Shown here in pieces: positions 49,436 through 58,987 of a stretch of DNA of 64,000 nt (positions are counted from its first letter, which is position 1; each line of letters starts with the position of its first letter). The stretch lies in assembly GCF_013391405.1 (NCBI RefSeq), contig NZ_JACBFD010000019.1, forward strand, positions 1-64,000, in the 5' to 3' direction. The notes under the pieces were generated by a model, which saw only the letters and a list, made by a program, of their open reading frames with translations, was not told the DNA's origin and did no database searches. This DNA comes from Staphylococcus sp. GSSP0090 (lineage in GTDB: Bacteria; Bacillota; Bacilli; Staphylococcales; Staphylococcaceae). Position numbers and translations under genes: made by a program.

Positions 49436-49515
49436 AGCATAAAATAAACGAAGCGTAGGTGATATATAACACTTTTAAATATAGTGTTATATGACCTACG
49501 CTTCGTTTTATATAA
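49436..49515. terminator. Very long perfect hairpin between MarR gene and atl
   Basis: AAACGAAGCGTAGGT (49446) pairs with ACCTACGCTTCGTTT (49493), continued inside by ATATAACACT/AGTGTTATAT. About 27 paired bases and a 7-base loop, with AT-runs on both sides. Probably a two-way terminator. Confidence 0.9.
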
Positions 49516-49623
49516 TTTTTAATTTTATATACATAACTTAATATGTGATGGTGGCTTATCAAATGTTAAAATTAAGGCAATTATGATGTGGATAAGGATT
49601 GAATTTTAATCAATATAGTGTGG

Positions 49624-52600
49624 TTATTTATAAGTATCCACGTCAAAGTATTTACCTAATTTGCCCATTGAATCATAAAATCCTTTAATACGTGTTGCAT
49701 TATGCGCTGCCCATGCTACATCTGTAGCGTATTGGTGAACGCCTGGGTTTTCAGGATTCCAACGCATCTTGTAAAGTGTGTTTTGTCCTTGGTTGATATA
49801 TGAACCGGCGATAAATTTAGCGCCACCAACAATCGCTTTTTTAACCGTATTCCAACCATTATTTTTAGCTGTGATGAAACCTTGTTTTACAGCATCGCTA
49901 TCTACAGCACCAATACCAAACATATTATAGTATTTATCTTTACCATTAGTCACTACTTTACCGTTCACTACATCTCCACCATTAGCAAGTTTAGATGTAC
50001 CATTTCCAGTTTCAAGTAGGGCATGTGAGATTAAATATACTTCATTGATATTATAAGCTTTAGCAGCTTCGCTAAATGCTTCACCTTGACCTTCTAAAAT
50101 ACCTTTACCAACTAAAAGTTTATCTAAATCTGCTGAAGAAATATTTTGTGATTTATCTAAACGTAAAAATTGATATTTTTGAGTTGGATCCTTAACTAAT
50201 TTACTAGAATCCATAGCATTTTTAATTTCACTTGCAGAAGCATCTTCCCATTTACCAGCCGTATGTTGGATTTGTGGTTTGAATTTCAATCCTTTTTGGA
50301 TAGCAACTGCTTGATCAAGTGTAAGACCTGATTTGTAATATTTAACCAATTCTTTGCGTAAGTCATTTTCTTTTACCCAAACGACTTTACCATTGGCTAA
50401 TTTACCATGATACCAAGTGACACCATTAATGACTTGTTTTTCATATACTGTGAAAATACCTTCATAAAAGTCTTTTAATGAACCAGCAGGTTTTCCAGTT
50501 AATGGATCAATATAATAACTACCATTTTGATTATAAATGATGTAATCATATTTAATAGGTGTTACAGCTGATGTTGAAGTGTTAGATGTAGTCGTACTAT
50601 TATTTAAATCTTTTGCAGCTATCCAACCAGTTTTATTATTAACGATACCGTAGATATATTCATCTTTGTCAACATAGACTGATTTTGATGCATTAAATTG
50701 ATTATTTTTCACATTTTTTAATGTATCTAACTGTTGTGATTTTGTACCCCAAGGCACAGCATAGAGACCGTTATTTGTAGCTTTCACCGTAAATTGGCCA
50801 TTTTTAGCTGTTGTTTTACTTAGGTTACGTGTATTGATATCTTTTGTATTAACCCAACCGATTGGTGTGTTTTGATTTGTATTTTGGATTAAGACATAAG
50901 TATTATTGCCTTGTGTACGTTGCTTAGTCACAGTAAATGTTTTACCTGAGAATTTAGATGCATCTTTACCTTTTGGATCATAAACTGTTGTTTTAATACC
51001 TGAGTTAGTCGTATTTAATTGACCAATTTTACTAACAGTTTGTGTTTGAGTTGCTGCAGGTTTTTTAGCAGCTTCTTTGACTGTTATATCTCCAGTTTGC
51101 ATCCAACCTAAATTCGTATTGGTTTTATTATCAGTAATTAAATAAAATGCATTACTACCTAAAGTAGCTTTTTTACTTAATTTGTAAGTTTGACCATTCA
51201 CATATGGTTTTTGTACGCCTTGCTTATCATATACAGATGTATATACACCATGGTTAGATTTAGCCACTGTACCTTGTTGGTTAGTTAAATTAGATACAAC
51301 CAACTTAGCTGTCGTAGAAGGCTTACTTGGTGTTGTAGATGACGTTGATAATTTACTTAAGCTAACCCAACCAGATAAATTATTTACAGTACCATAAATA
51401 TAATTTGTTTTACCAATTTGTTGTTGCTTAGTAGCCTTAAATGTTTGAGCTGATTTACCTGAAACAGAACCAGCTTTTTGGCTACTCGTACCCCAAGGTA
51501 CAGTGTAAATAACTTCTCCAGGATTAATTTTATAAGTTTTATTTATTTTTGCTGCTGCTTTAGCGGCATTGTAATTCACATCACCTTGATGTACCCAACC
51601 AATTAAAGTTCCTTTATTATAGTCAGAAACTAAATAGTATTTTTCTGAGCCTAAAGTTGCTGATTTAGTTACTTTAAGTGTTTGGTTTACACGGTCTGTC
51701 TTTTTACCATTTTGATCATAAACTGTTGTATATAAACCATCATTTTTTGAATTGATGCGGCCTACACCATTATTTTCAGTAACTTTAACGGTACCTGATT
51801 TTGATGGTGTAGTTGTGCCTGTATTACCCGTATTGCCAGAACCAGTGTTACCACCAGTGCTACCAGAAGAAGTCGCACCCCAAGCTGCTGCTTGGCCAGT
51901 TTTAATTAGATATTTTTCATAAATTAAGTCGTATAGTTCATCATAGCTATAATTATGTGCTGCTAAGTAACCATGCGGGTCAGTGTGATCCGAACCGCCT
52001 AAATAGTTACTAACTGCTTGGTGAGTCCATACTGTACCCACACCATCATATTCAGCACTGTCTGGTTTTAAACCATAATATTGTAGGTTAGTCGCTGCAT
52101 AGTCTGCATAATTATTTATTGAACGCGCAAAAGAATCATAGTCATGCGTATGAACTAATTCAACATGTATAAAACGGTCATTTGCTTGTGGACCAGCACC
52201 CCATGCTAAATAGTCAGTATTTGCAGTTTCAATAATGCGATTACCATCAACATATGCATGCACAAAAGCGCTTGTGTAATTATTTTTCATGTAGTTAATC
52301 TCGCCAGTGATAGTTGAATTATCATTTGCAGTATCATGCATAACAATACCTTCAGGCTTACCATAACGATAATTATATTTAGGTAAGTAACTTGCTATAT
52401 CTTGTTCGTAATTAGGTGCTTTAAAATTATTTTTACGAATGTAGTTATTTATCGATGAATTAACTTTTGGTGAATATTTAGGTAAAGCTGCACGCGTTGA
52501 TGCTTCTTTAGTTACCGCAGAACGTGTTGCAACAGCAGTGTTAGCAGCACTACGTGTAGCTACTCTAAGTTTAGGTGTTGCTTTTGCACTAAATGTAGCT

Positions 52601-54126
52601 GGTTGTACTTTACTTTCTGTATTAGAATTAGCATCTTTTTTAGACGGTGTAACTGCTTTAACATCGTCTTGTTGCTCATTAGAAGCAACTTCTTCTTTAG
52701 CATTATCTTCTTTAACATCTTTAGAAGTAGTGTCTTTTTGAGCTGTTACATCATTAGCATTGTCATCACTTTGCGTGTTGTCTTGTTGTTCTTTAGAAGC
52801 AACTTCTTCTTTAGTAGTGTCTTCTTTAACATCTTGAGAAGCAGCATCTTTTTGAACTGTTACATCATTAGCATTGTCGTCACTTTGCGTGTCGCTTTGT
52901 TGATCTTTAGAAGCAACATCTTCTTTAGCGTTGTCTTCTTTAACATCTTGAGAAGCAGCATCTTTTTGAGCTGTTACGTCAGAAGTATTATCGTCACTTT
53001 GCGTGTCGACTTGTTGATCTTTAGAAGCAACATCTTCTTTAACATCTTTAGAAGTAGTGTCTTTTTGAGCTGTTACATCATTAGCATTGTCGTCACTTTG
53101 CGTGTCGACTTGTTGGTCTTTAGATGAAGTAACATCTTCTTTAGTATTATCTTCTTTAACATCTTGAGAAGCAGCATCTTTTTGAGCTGTTACGTCAGAA
53201 GTATTATCGTCACTTTGCGTGTCGACTTGTTGATCTTTAGAAGCAACATCTTCTTTAACATTATCTTCTTTAACATCTTTAGAAGTAGTGTCTTTTTGAG
53301 CTGTTACATCAGAAGTATTGTCGTCACTTTGCGTGTCGACTTGTTGCTCATTAGAAACAACGACATCTTCTTTAGTGTCTTTTTCATTATTTTGAACAAC
53401 AGTATCAGCTTGTGTCGTTACATCAGTATGCGTATTTTCTGTTGTTTTAGTATTATCTTGTTTATCGTCAGAAATCGTTGTGTCATCTTCAGAAGCTTGT
53501 GCCGTTTCATTTCTCTGTTCTTTAGTGTTTGTTGAAGCATTGTTATCCAATGTATTTACATTTGCATTTTGTACTTCATCATTTGAACTTATATTATTAG
53601 ATGTTTGTACGTCTTCAGAAGATTGATTTTGTTCTTCATTAGCTGAATTTGTTTCTGATTTTAACGTGTCAGTATCATCTTTTTCATTTACTTGATTATG
53701 ATTAACAGCAGAATTTTGTTCAGTATCTAAAGATTCACTGTCAGTGTCTGATGAAACATCTTGTTGAGATGTTTGAGCATGTGTTTCCTGACTATATGTA
53801 TCTTGTTTTGATGTTTGTTCAGAAGATTGTGCATTCAACTCATCTAATTTTGCATCATAACTTGTATCTTCATTTGTGGATACGTCTTTTACTTGTGTAG
53901 GGTCTTGGTATGTTTGAGTACCTGAAATGTTAGTAGTTGGTTTACTAATTTCAGATTTAATTTGTTCACTTTGATTAAGTGCCTTTTCATCATCTAATAC
54001 ATTTTTATTTGGAGTTTGATCCTGTGTATTACTTGCTGCCTGAGCATGGTGAGTTGTCAAAGCTGTACCCGCTAAAGTAAGCGCTACAATCGAAGGTACC
54101 TTATAAGTGTTTTTTTTCTTAGCCAT
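49624..54126 (-). CDS. atl: Bifunctional autolysin (amidase and glucosaminidase)
   Basis: 1500 residues. Signal peptide (about 1-30), then a long acidic, Q/D/N/T-rich propeptide (31-545) containing six repeats at 258-481. The N-acetylmuramoyl-L-alanine amidase domain (about 555-745) has zinc His597 in VMHDTAND and WTHQAVSNYLGGSDHTDPHG in its second half. Paired GW/SH3 wall-binding modules follow (about 775-1235), then the endo-beta-N-acetylglucosaminidase domain (about 1300-1500, ALLETGNG with catalytic Glu). It separates daughter cells and mediates adhesion. S. aureus Atl is about 1250 aa; the extra length lies in the propeptide. AAAGGGGC precedes the start. Confidence 0.96.
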   Translation of the reverse strand: MAKKKNTYKVPSIVALTLAGTALTTHHAQAASNTQDQTPNKNVLDDEKALNQSEQIKSEISKPTTNISGTQTYQDPTQVKDVSTNEDTSYDAKLDELNAQSSEQTSKQDTYSQETHAQTSQQDVSSDTDSESLDTEQNSAVNHNQVNEKDDTDTLKSETNSANEEQNQSSEDVQTSNNISSNDEVQNANVNTLDNNASTNTKEQRNETAQASEDDTTISDDKQDNTKTTENTHTDVTTQADTVVQNNEKDTKEDVVVSNEQQVDTQSDDNTSDVTAQKDTTSKDVKEDNVKEDVASKDQQVDTQSDDNTSDVTAQKDAASQDVKEDNTKEDVTSSKDQQVDTQSDDNANDVTAQKDTTSKDVKEDVASKDQQVDTQSDDNTSDVTAQKDAASQDVKEDNAKEDVASKDQQSDTQSDDNANDVTVQKDAASQDVKEDTTKEEVASKEQQDNTQSDDNANDVTAQKDTTSKDVKEDNAKEEVASNEQQDDVKAVTPSKKDANSNTESKVQPATFSAKATPKLRVATRSAANTAVATRSAVTKEASTRAALPKYSPKVNSSINNYIRKNNFKAPNYEQDIASYLPKYNYRYGKPEGIVMHDTANDNSTITGEINYMKNNYTSAFVHAYVDGNRIIETANTDYLAWGAGPQANDRFIHVELVHTHDYDSFARSINNYADYAATNLQYYGLKPDSAEYDGVGTVWTHQAVSNYLGGSDHTDPHGYLAAHNYSYDELYDLIYEKYLIKTGQAAAWGATSSGSTGGNTGSGNTGNTGTTTPSKSGTVKVTENNGVGRINSKNDGLYTTVYDQNGKKTDRVNQTLKVTKSATLGSEKYYLVSDYNKGTLIGWVHQGDVNYNAAKAAAKINKTYKINPGEVIYTVPWGTSSQKAGSVSGKSAQTFKATKQQQIGKTNYIYGTVNNLSGWVSLSKLSTSSTTPSKPSTTAKLVVSNLTNQQGTVAKSNHGVYTSVYDKQGVQKPYVNGQTYKLSKKATLGSNAFYLITDNKTNTNLGWMQTGDITVKEAAKKPAATQTQTVSKIGQLNTTNSGIKTTVYDPKGKDASKFSGKTFTVTKQRTQGNNTYVLIQNTNQNTPIGWVNTKDINTRNLSKTTAKNGQFTVKATNNGLYAVPWGTKSQQLDTLKNVKNNQFNASKSVYVDKDEYIYGIVNNKTGWIAAKDLNNSTTTSNTSTSAVTPIKYDYIIYNQNGSYYIDPLTGKPAGSLKDFYEGIFTVYEKQVINGVTWYHGKLANGKVVWVKENDLRKELVKYYKSGLTLDQAVAIQKGLKFKPQIQHTAGKWEDASASEIKNAMDSSKLVKDPTQKYQFLRLDKSQNISSADLDKLLVGKGILEGQGEAFSEAAKAYNINEVYLISHALLETGNGTSKLANGGDVVNGKVVTNGKDKYYNMFGIGAVDSDAVKQGFITAKNNGWNTVKKAIVGGAKFIAGSYINQGQNTLYKMRWNPENPGVHQYATDVAWAAHNATRIKGFYDSMGKLGKYFDVDTYK
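52684..53355 (-). repeat. Six tandem ~114-bp repeats in the Atl propeptide
   Basis: Units of 38, 39, 33, 38, 38 and 38 residues (258-481), each a variant of SKDQQVDTQSDDNTSDVTAQ then KDAASQDVKEDNTKEDVA. A seventh partial copy begins at residue 482. Alternating TTSK and AASQ variants suggest unequal crossing-over. Disordered and strongly acidic. Confidence 0.92.
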
Positions 54127-54359
54127 TAAACTGCCCCTTTAACTTTATATTTGTCCTCTATTATAATACGACGAAAGACCTAGAGGCTGGTTTTTACTGA
54201 TTTGTAATCTAAAATTAATCTAAATTCAGTGACAAAAAATATATAAAGTTAATAGAAAAGCGTTATAACGCCTAATTCACATTATATTAAAATATTACAC
54301 TTCGAGAAATATTACAAAGAATAAATGAAGAATAACTGTAATATTTCGATTAAAAAAGT

Positions 54360-54782
54360 TTAAATCACTTTAGTCATAACGATATGTTCGATATTTTCTT
54401 CCATAAAAATATCACCAATTGATTTATATCCTAACGCTTCGTAAAAAAGCTTTGCATGACACTGTGCATTTAAAGTTAATTTACTGTAACCTTGTTGTTT
54501 TGCACAAGATTCCAGAAATTTCATGAGTAACTGACCATAGCCATATTTACGATGACTTGCTATAACAGCAACACGTTCTATCTTTACACCATCAATGATG
54601 GGACGAAATCTCCCAGTAGCAAAAGGGATATGATCTGAGTCATAACCAATGACATGTGTAGCTACTTCTTCAAATTGATCAATTTCATTTTCTAATGGGA
54701 CACCTTGCTCTTTAACAAAGACATCTTTTCTAATTTGTAATGCATCTTCCATCATAGTAGGGGCAGTAACAATATTAAACAT
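54360..54782 (-). CDS. GNAT-family N-acetyltransferase (YjcF-like)
   Basis: 140 residues. VFVKEQGVPLENEIDQFE and the CoA loop VIASHRKYGYGQLLMKFLE (about 74-92) match the YjcF/ElaA branch. Substrate unknown. The start at 54782 is preceded by GAGGTAAA. Lies between atl and the DUF2538 gene, as in S. aureus. Confidence 0.87.
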   Translation of the reverse strand: MFNIVTAPTMMEDALQIRKDVFVKEQGVPLENEIDQFEEVATHVIGYDSDHIPFATGRFRPIIDGVKIERVAVIASHRKYGYGQLLMKFLESCAKQQGYSKLTLNAQCHAKLFYEALGYKSIGDIFMEENIEHIVMTKVI

Positions 54783-54859
54783 ATATTTACCTCATTTCTT
54801 ATTTTAGTTATTAAAAATACCCTACCATAAAATCAATGATAGGGTAGGGTTATTTAAAT

Positions 54860-55330
54860 TTATTGAGCTTCTTTTCTTACGATAGCTGTATATTGCCAAA
54901 AGATACGCATTTGTGCAATATTCCAATTGTTCATTCCCATGGTATAGCCAGATGGTTTGAATAGGTTTACGTCAGTCACTTCTAATGCTGCAGCAATCAA
55001 ATATTGGATAGGTACACTAATTTGTTTCATAGTATCAGTGATACCATTTTGATCATATACCCAAGTAAATGGCAACTCAGATTCAAAGACATCAACTTTT
55101 TCAAATATTTCTGGAAGTGCAACAATGTAACATGCACCATCAACAACAGGATTGTGGTCACTATCTTTATAGTAAATGCGCAACGCCTCATAATTCTCAC
55201 GATGTTCATGATTAACATAGAAAAATTCATTTCTGAAAAGTGCCATATCTTTGCTGTGAATCAATTGTTGCTCTAAAACATTAAACATACCATTCACATG
55301 TGCTAGTTTTTCATAGGTTTTGCGTGACAT
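54860..55330 (-). CDS. DUF2538 family protein
   Basis: 156 residues, recognised as the staphylococcal DUF2538 family of unknown function (INHERDALIA-like fold not claimed). Tyr/Asn-rich segments such as FFYVNHEHRENYEALRIYY are conserved. No signal peptide. AAGGAG precedes ATG 55330. It follows lcpB by 20 bases and is probably in its operon. Confidence 0.83.
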   Translation of the reverse strand: MSRKTYEKLAHVNGMFNVLEQQLIHSKDMALFRNEFFYVNHEHRENYEALRIYYKDSDHNPVVDGACYIVALPEIFEKVDVFESELPFTWVYDQNGITDTMKQISVPIQYLIAAALEVTDVNLFKPSGYTMGMNNWNIAQMRIFWQYTAIVRKEAQ

Positions 55331-55350
55331 ATTACGAGCTCCTTTCTAGG

Positions 55351-56619
55351 TTAATATTGATTAGTTGGTACTTCTTGAGCGTTTTGTTGCTGATTTGGGT
55401 CAATTTGTTGTTGACTTTGGTCATTCTGTGGTTGATTCATATTATTTTGTTCATTATTAAACTGATCTTGTTGTTGATTATTATAATTTTCAGCGTTATC
55501 TGTTTCTGAGCTGTTATTGTCATTCTCGGTTGTTTGGTCTTCATTACTATTTTTATCTTCTGAACTATCTTTTTGTGATTTCGTTAGAAGACTATCATCT
55601 AATTCAGTAAGTGGTACGAGTGTACCATAATAATCAATCACACGTTGATTTAATAACTCATCTTTATCTTTAATTTTAGGTAAATCCAAGTCACTTCGCA
55701 ACATATTTGTTGTTGACTGAATATTTTTTATATCTGGATTATAGTAATAAATACCATTTAAATAATCATCGTCACCTTCAAGTTGTGAACTTTTGATTTT
55801 CACATCATCTTTTAAATAAGACGTAGCAAGTACTTTTATTTCATCATAACTTAGATTATGTTTTGCATTTTTTCCTACGATTTCAACAACGTCATCTAGT
55901 TTGTTAAAAGAGTCTGCTTTTTGTGCTTTTGCAAATAATTTCTTGATTAAATCCATCTGTCTCTGACCACGTTTTAAATCTGAATCTTGGTGGCGCGTTC
56001 TAGCTACTGCTAATGCTTCATCGCCATTAAGATTTTGATAGCCTTTTTTGACTTTAATCTTACCAGTATCGTTAGTATTTGGTTCATTTATGTTATAAGG
56101 GACATCATATTTAATGCCACCCAATTCATCAACCGCGTCAACAAATGCTTCCATGTTGATTCTGACATAATAATCAACTGGCACATTTAATGTAGCTTCT
56201 ACTGAGTCCATTGAAGCAGTAGGACCCCCGTATGCATGTGCGTGCGTAATTTTATCATAATAACCAACTTTTGGAATGTAGCTAATCGTATCACGCGGAA
56301 TGCTTAACATTCTAATTTGTTCCTTATCTGCATTAAAAGTAGATAATATCATTGCATCGGTTCTAGATTTTTCTGCTGTTTGTCCATTTTTTTCACGGCC
56401 ACTATTATCATCAATTCCCAAAAATAGAATAGATATCGGATCTTTTGAAGGATTAACTTTAGAGTCACGTATATTTGACTTCCTAGAAGAATCACTATCA
56501 TTAAAGGAAGACTCAAAAGCGCCTTGCGATGATTTTAGCAATATGATCGCAAAAATAATTGGAACAACGACAAGAACTAATGAAAGAAATATTAAGAAAT
56601 ATTTTAAAAATTTATTCAT
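55351..56619 (-). CDS. lcpB: LytR-CpsA-Psr family protein LcpB
   Basis: 422 residues. Short cytosolic start, one membrane helix (about 5-27), and an LCP catalytic domain (about 65-215) with LFLGIDD, SRTDAMILSTF, MLSIPRDTISYIP and ARTRHQDSDLKRGQRQMDLIKKL, the arginines and aspartates of the lipid-phosphate site. A Q/N/D-rich tail ends the protein. It ligates wall teichoic acid (or capsule) to peptidoglycan; position beside the fmtA region matches S. aureus lcpB. GGGAG fits ATG 56619 rather than an upstream codon. Confidence 0.92.
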   Translation of the reverse strand: MNKFLKYFLIFLSLVLVVVPIIFAIILLKSSQGAFESSFNDSDSSRKSNIRDSKVNPSKDPISILFLGIDDNSGREKNGQTAEKSRTDAMILSTFNADKEQIRMLSIPRDTISYIPKVGYYDKITHAHAYGGPTASMDSVEATLNVPVDYYVRINMEAFVDAVDELGGIKYDVPYNINEPNTNDTGKIKVKKGYQNLNGDEALAVARTRHQDSDLKRGQRQMDLIKKLFAKAQKADSFNKLDDVVEIVGKNAKHNLSYDEIKVLATSYLKDDVKIKSSQLEGDDDYLNGIYYYNPDIKNIQSTTNMLRSDLDLPKIKDKDELLNQRVIDYYGTLVPLTELDDSLLTKSQKDSSEDKNSNEDQTTENDNNSSETDNAENYNNQQQDQFNNEQNNMNQPQNDQSQQQIDPNQQQNAQEVPTNQY

Positions 56620-57302
56620 GTTTGAAGCTCCCAAATTATTAGATTTTTGTACATGTAACTATATTTATATTTTGATTAAACTTCTTTTTAATTTTGTAAA
56701 TTATTTGTAAAGAAGAAAATGCACTATAAATTATAATTTTATTACTATCACTAAAAAATATCAACTATGAAGTTGTTAATTGTAATCTTATTGGCAATGT
56801 GTAATTAAATGATTTAGAAAATATGTAAGTTAGAAGTTCCATATCATTATAAATATAGTATGGTGTTTGTCACATAAATAAAAACATGATTTAAATATAA
56901 TCAAATTATCATTATCGCGGAGGGAAAAATAATTGAAAGTGTGGAGATTAATAAATATAAATAATAATATTACAATAATGTCATTTGATAAAATATGATT
57001 TATTTAAAGACATAGGATATAATATATATTGGAAATATTGTCTTGTAGACGATTGTAATTAAACGAAGTTAATACTTTCATATTAAGAGTGGGACAGAAA
57101 TTAAATTTTCTAACAACTACCTTTCATAGAAAGAAAAAGAAGTACTTTAAAGCAGTGAGAATTTATATTTTCAATTTAGTCATCTACTGCCTAATTGAGA
57201 ATAAGTCAGAAACATCTATTTGTGTCTCAGGCTCAACTTTACCCATATTCAGCATAAAAGGTACAATAAATGTAATAGGGATGAAAGATCTAAGGAGGAA
57301 AA
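56620..57302. other. Intergenic region lcpB / pgcA
   Basis: 683 bases, AT-rich. It contains dispersed repeat copy 2 and the AAGGAGG of pgcA; otherwise no gene or recognisable RNA. Confidence 0.6.
57088..57235 (+). repeat. Dispersed intergenic repeat, copy 2
   Basis: GTGGGACAGAAATT at 57089, core TTTTCAATTTAGTCATCTAC-TGCCTAATTGA at 57168-57198, then CATCTATTTGTGTCTCAGGCTC, resembling the hairpin arm beside copy 3. Same orientation as copy 1. Confidence 0.8.
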
Positions 57303-58967
57303 ATGATAGTGAAAGCACTTTGGTTAGAACATATAAATGAAAGTTTGGTAAAAGATTTTTACGAATCACAAACAGAAGAAGAACAAAATGCAGGTTTTGA
57401 AGGAGCGTTATCCTTTGGTACAGCTGGTATTAGAAGTACTTTTGGATTAGGGCCAGCAAGGTTAAATGCATTTACTGTACGCAAAGTAGCTTTAGGTTTA
57501 GCTCAATATTTAAACCATATGGTTGATGATGCATCTGTAGTTATCCATTTTGATACAAGAATTTTATCAAAAGCATTTTCTCAAGAGTTGGCCTGTGTAT
57601 TGGCAAATAATGGTATTACAGTGTTTATTTCAGACAATTATAAATCGACGCCAGAATTATCTTTTGCCGTAAGACATTTACAAGTAAATGCAGGTATTAT
57701 GATTACAGCAAGTCATAATCCTAAAAATTATAACGGTATAAAGATTTATAATGACAAAGGCGGACAATTGTTACCCGAAGCGTCAGAACAATTAAGTGAA
57801 TATATAAATGCGATTGAAACACCATTGAATATTGAAAAAGGTGATTTTAATACATTGATAGAAAACGGTAAAATAAAATATATGTCTAATGAAGTTACAG
57901 AAAGTTATAAAAATGAAGTTAAGTCATTAGTAGGTTCAATAGATGCGCATGACGCTAAAGTGATATTGACAAGTTTACATGGCACGAGTCTACCTATAGT
58001 AGCTGATATTTTAACCGAATTAGATTATCATCATTTTGTTATAGAAAAAGACCAGTCAGAACCAGATGGTAATTTTCCAACGGTTGCTATTGCCAATCCA
58101 GAAGATGAGACAGCTTTTACACTTGGCAAAAAATTAGCAGATGAAACAGATGCACAGCTTATTATTGCAACAGATCCGGATGCAGATCGTTTAGGATTTA
58201 TAGAACGTTATGGTGATAATGATTTTAGATATTTTAACGGTAATGAAATAGGGCTCTTATTAATGAAGTTAAGATTCCAAGATCTAACCGAAAATGACAC
58301 ACCAAAATATATAATCAAATCTATCGTTACGAGTGAACTAGCAGAAAGACTAGCAACGTCACTTAATATAGAAGTCGATAATGTACTTACAGGATTTAAA
58401 TACATTTCAGATTTAATAGAACAAAAACAGGAAACAGATGACAAGCAATTATTGCTTGCATTTGAAGAAAGTCACGGTTATTTAGCGCAACCTATTTCAA
58501 GAGATAAAGATGCGATACAGATGGTACCATTATTAGTGAAGTATAAAAATTTACTTCATAAAAATGGATTAACATTTAAGGATATGATTGAAGATATTTA
58601 CGAAAATATCGGTCGCTTTAAGGACAGAACACTTTCTCCGACATTTGAAGGAAAGTCAGGTGTTGAAAAAATTGAAAATATCATGGCGCAATTTAGAAAT
58701 GAACAAGTTTTTTCTATTTGTGGCATGGATGTACAAAAAATTGAAGACTATTATAGCGGCGAAGTTAGAGATGTGATCACAGGTACAACAGATCAATTAA
58801 CATTACCTAAGACAAATTTAATTAGATTTATTTTTGAAAATGGTTTTATCGCGTTACGACCTTCTGGTACAGAACCGAAAATTAAATTGTATTTTTCACT
58901 TGAAGTAGAAAATATAGATGATATTACACAAGAATTTGAAACAAGCTATATTAATAATATAGTTTAA
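57303..58967 (+). CDS. pgcA: Phosphoglucomutase/phosphomannomutase (PgcA-like)
   Basis: 554 residues, alpha-D-phosphohexomutase. GALSFGTAGIRSTFGLGPARLN opens domain 1; the phosphoserine loop is MITASHNPKNYNGIKIYN (about 138-155); the metal loop is ATDPDADRLGF; RPSGTEPKIKLYFS binds the sugar phosphate. Converts glucose-6-P and glucose-1-P, feeding UDP-glucose for UgtP. GGAGG lies only 4 bases before ATG 57303; GTG 57309 is the alternative start. fmtA follows by 20 bases. Confidence 0.92.
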   Translation: MIVKALWLEHINESLVKDFYESQTEEEQNAGFEGALSFGTAGIRSTFGLGPARLNAFTVRKVALGLAQYLNHMVDDASVVIHFDTRILSKAFSQELACVLANNGITVFISDNYKSTPELSFAVRHLQVNAGIMITASHNPKNYNGIKIYNDKGGQLLPEASEQLSEYINAIETPLNIEKGDFNTLIENGKIKYMSNEVTESYKNEVKSLVGSIDAHDAKVILTSLHGTSLPIVADILTELDYHHFVIEKDQSEPDGNFPTVAIANPEDETAFTLGKKLADETDAQLIIATDPDADRLGFIERYGDNDFRYFNGNEIGLLLMKLRFQDLTENDTPKYIIKSIVTSELAERLATSLNIEVDNVLTGFKYISDLIEQKQETDDKQLLLAFEESHGYLAQPISRDKDAIQMVPLLVKYKNLLHKNGLTFKDMIEDIYENIGRFKDRTLSPTFEGKSGVEKIENIMAQFRNEQVFSICGMDVQKIEDYYSGEVRDVITGTTDQLTLPKTNLIRFIFENGFIALRPSGTEPKIKLYFSLEVENIDDITQEFETSYINNIV

Positions 58968-58987
58968 ACACATATAGAGGAAACCTA

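Noticed and set aside
52684-53355. CRISPR-like regular repeat spacing
   Set aside because: The units are in-frame coding repeats of atl with no spacers.
52538-53535. Plus-strand open frames opposite the Atl repeats
   Set aside because: They only mirror the repetitive, biased codons of atl; no ribosome site or family.
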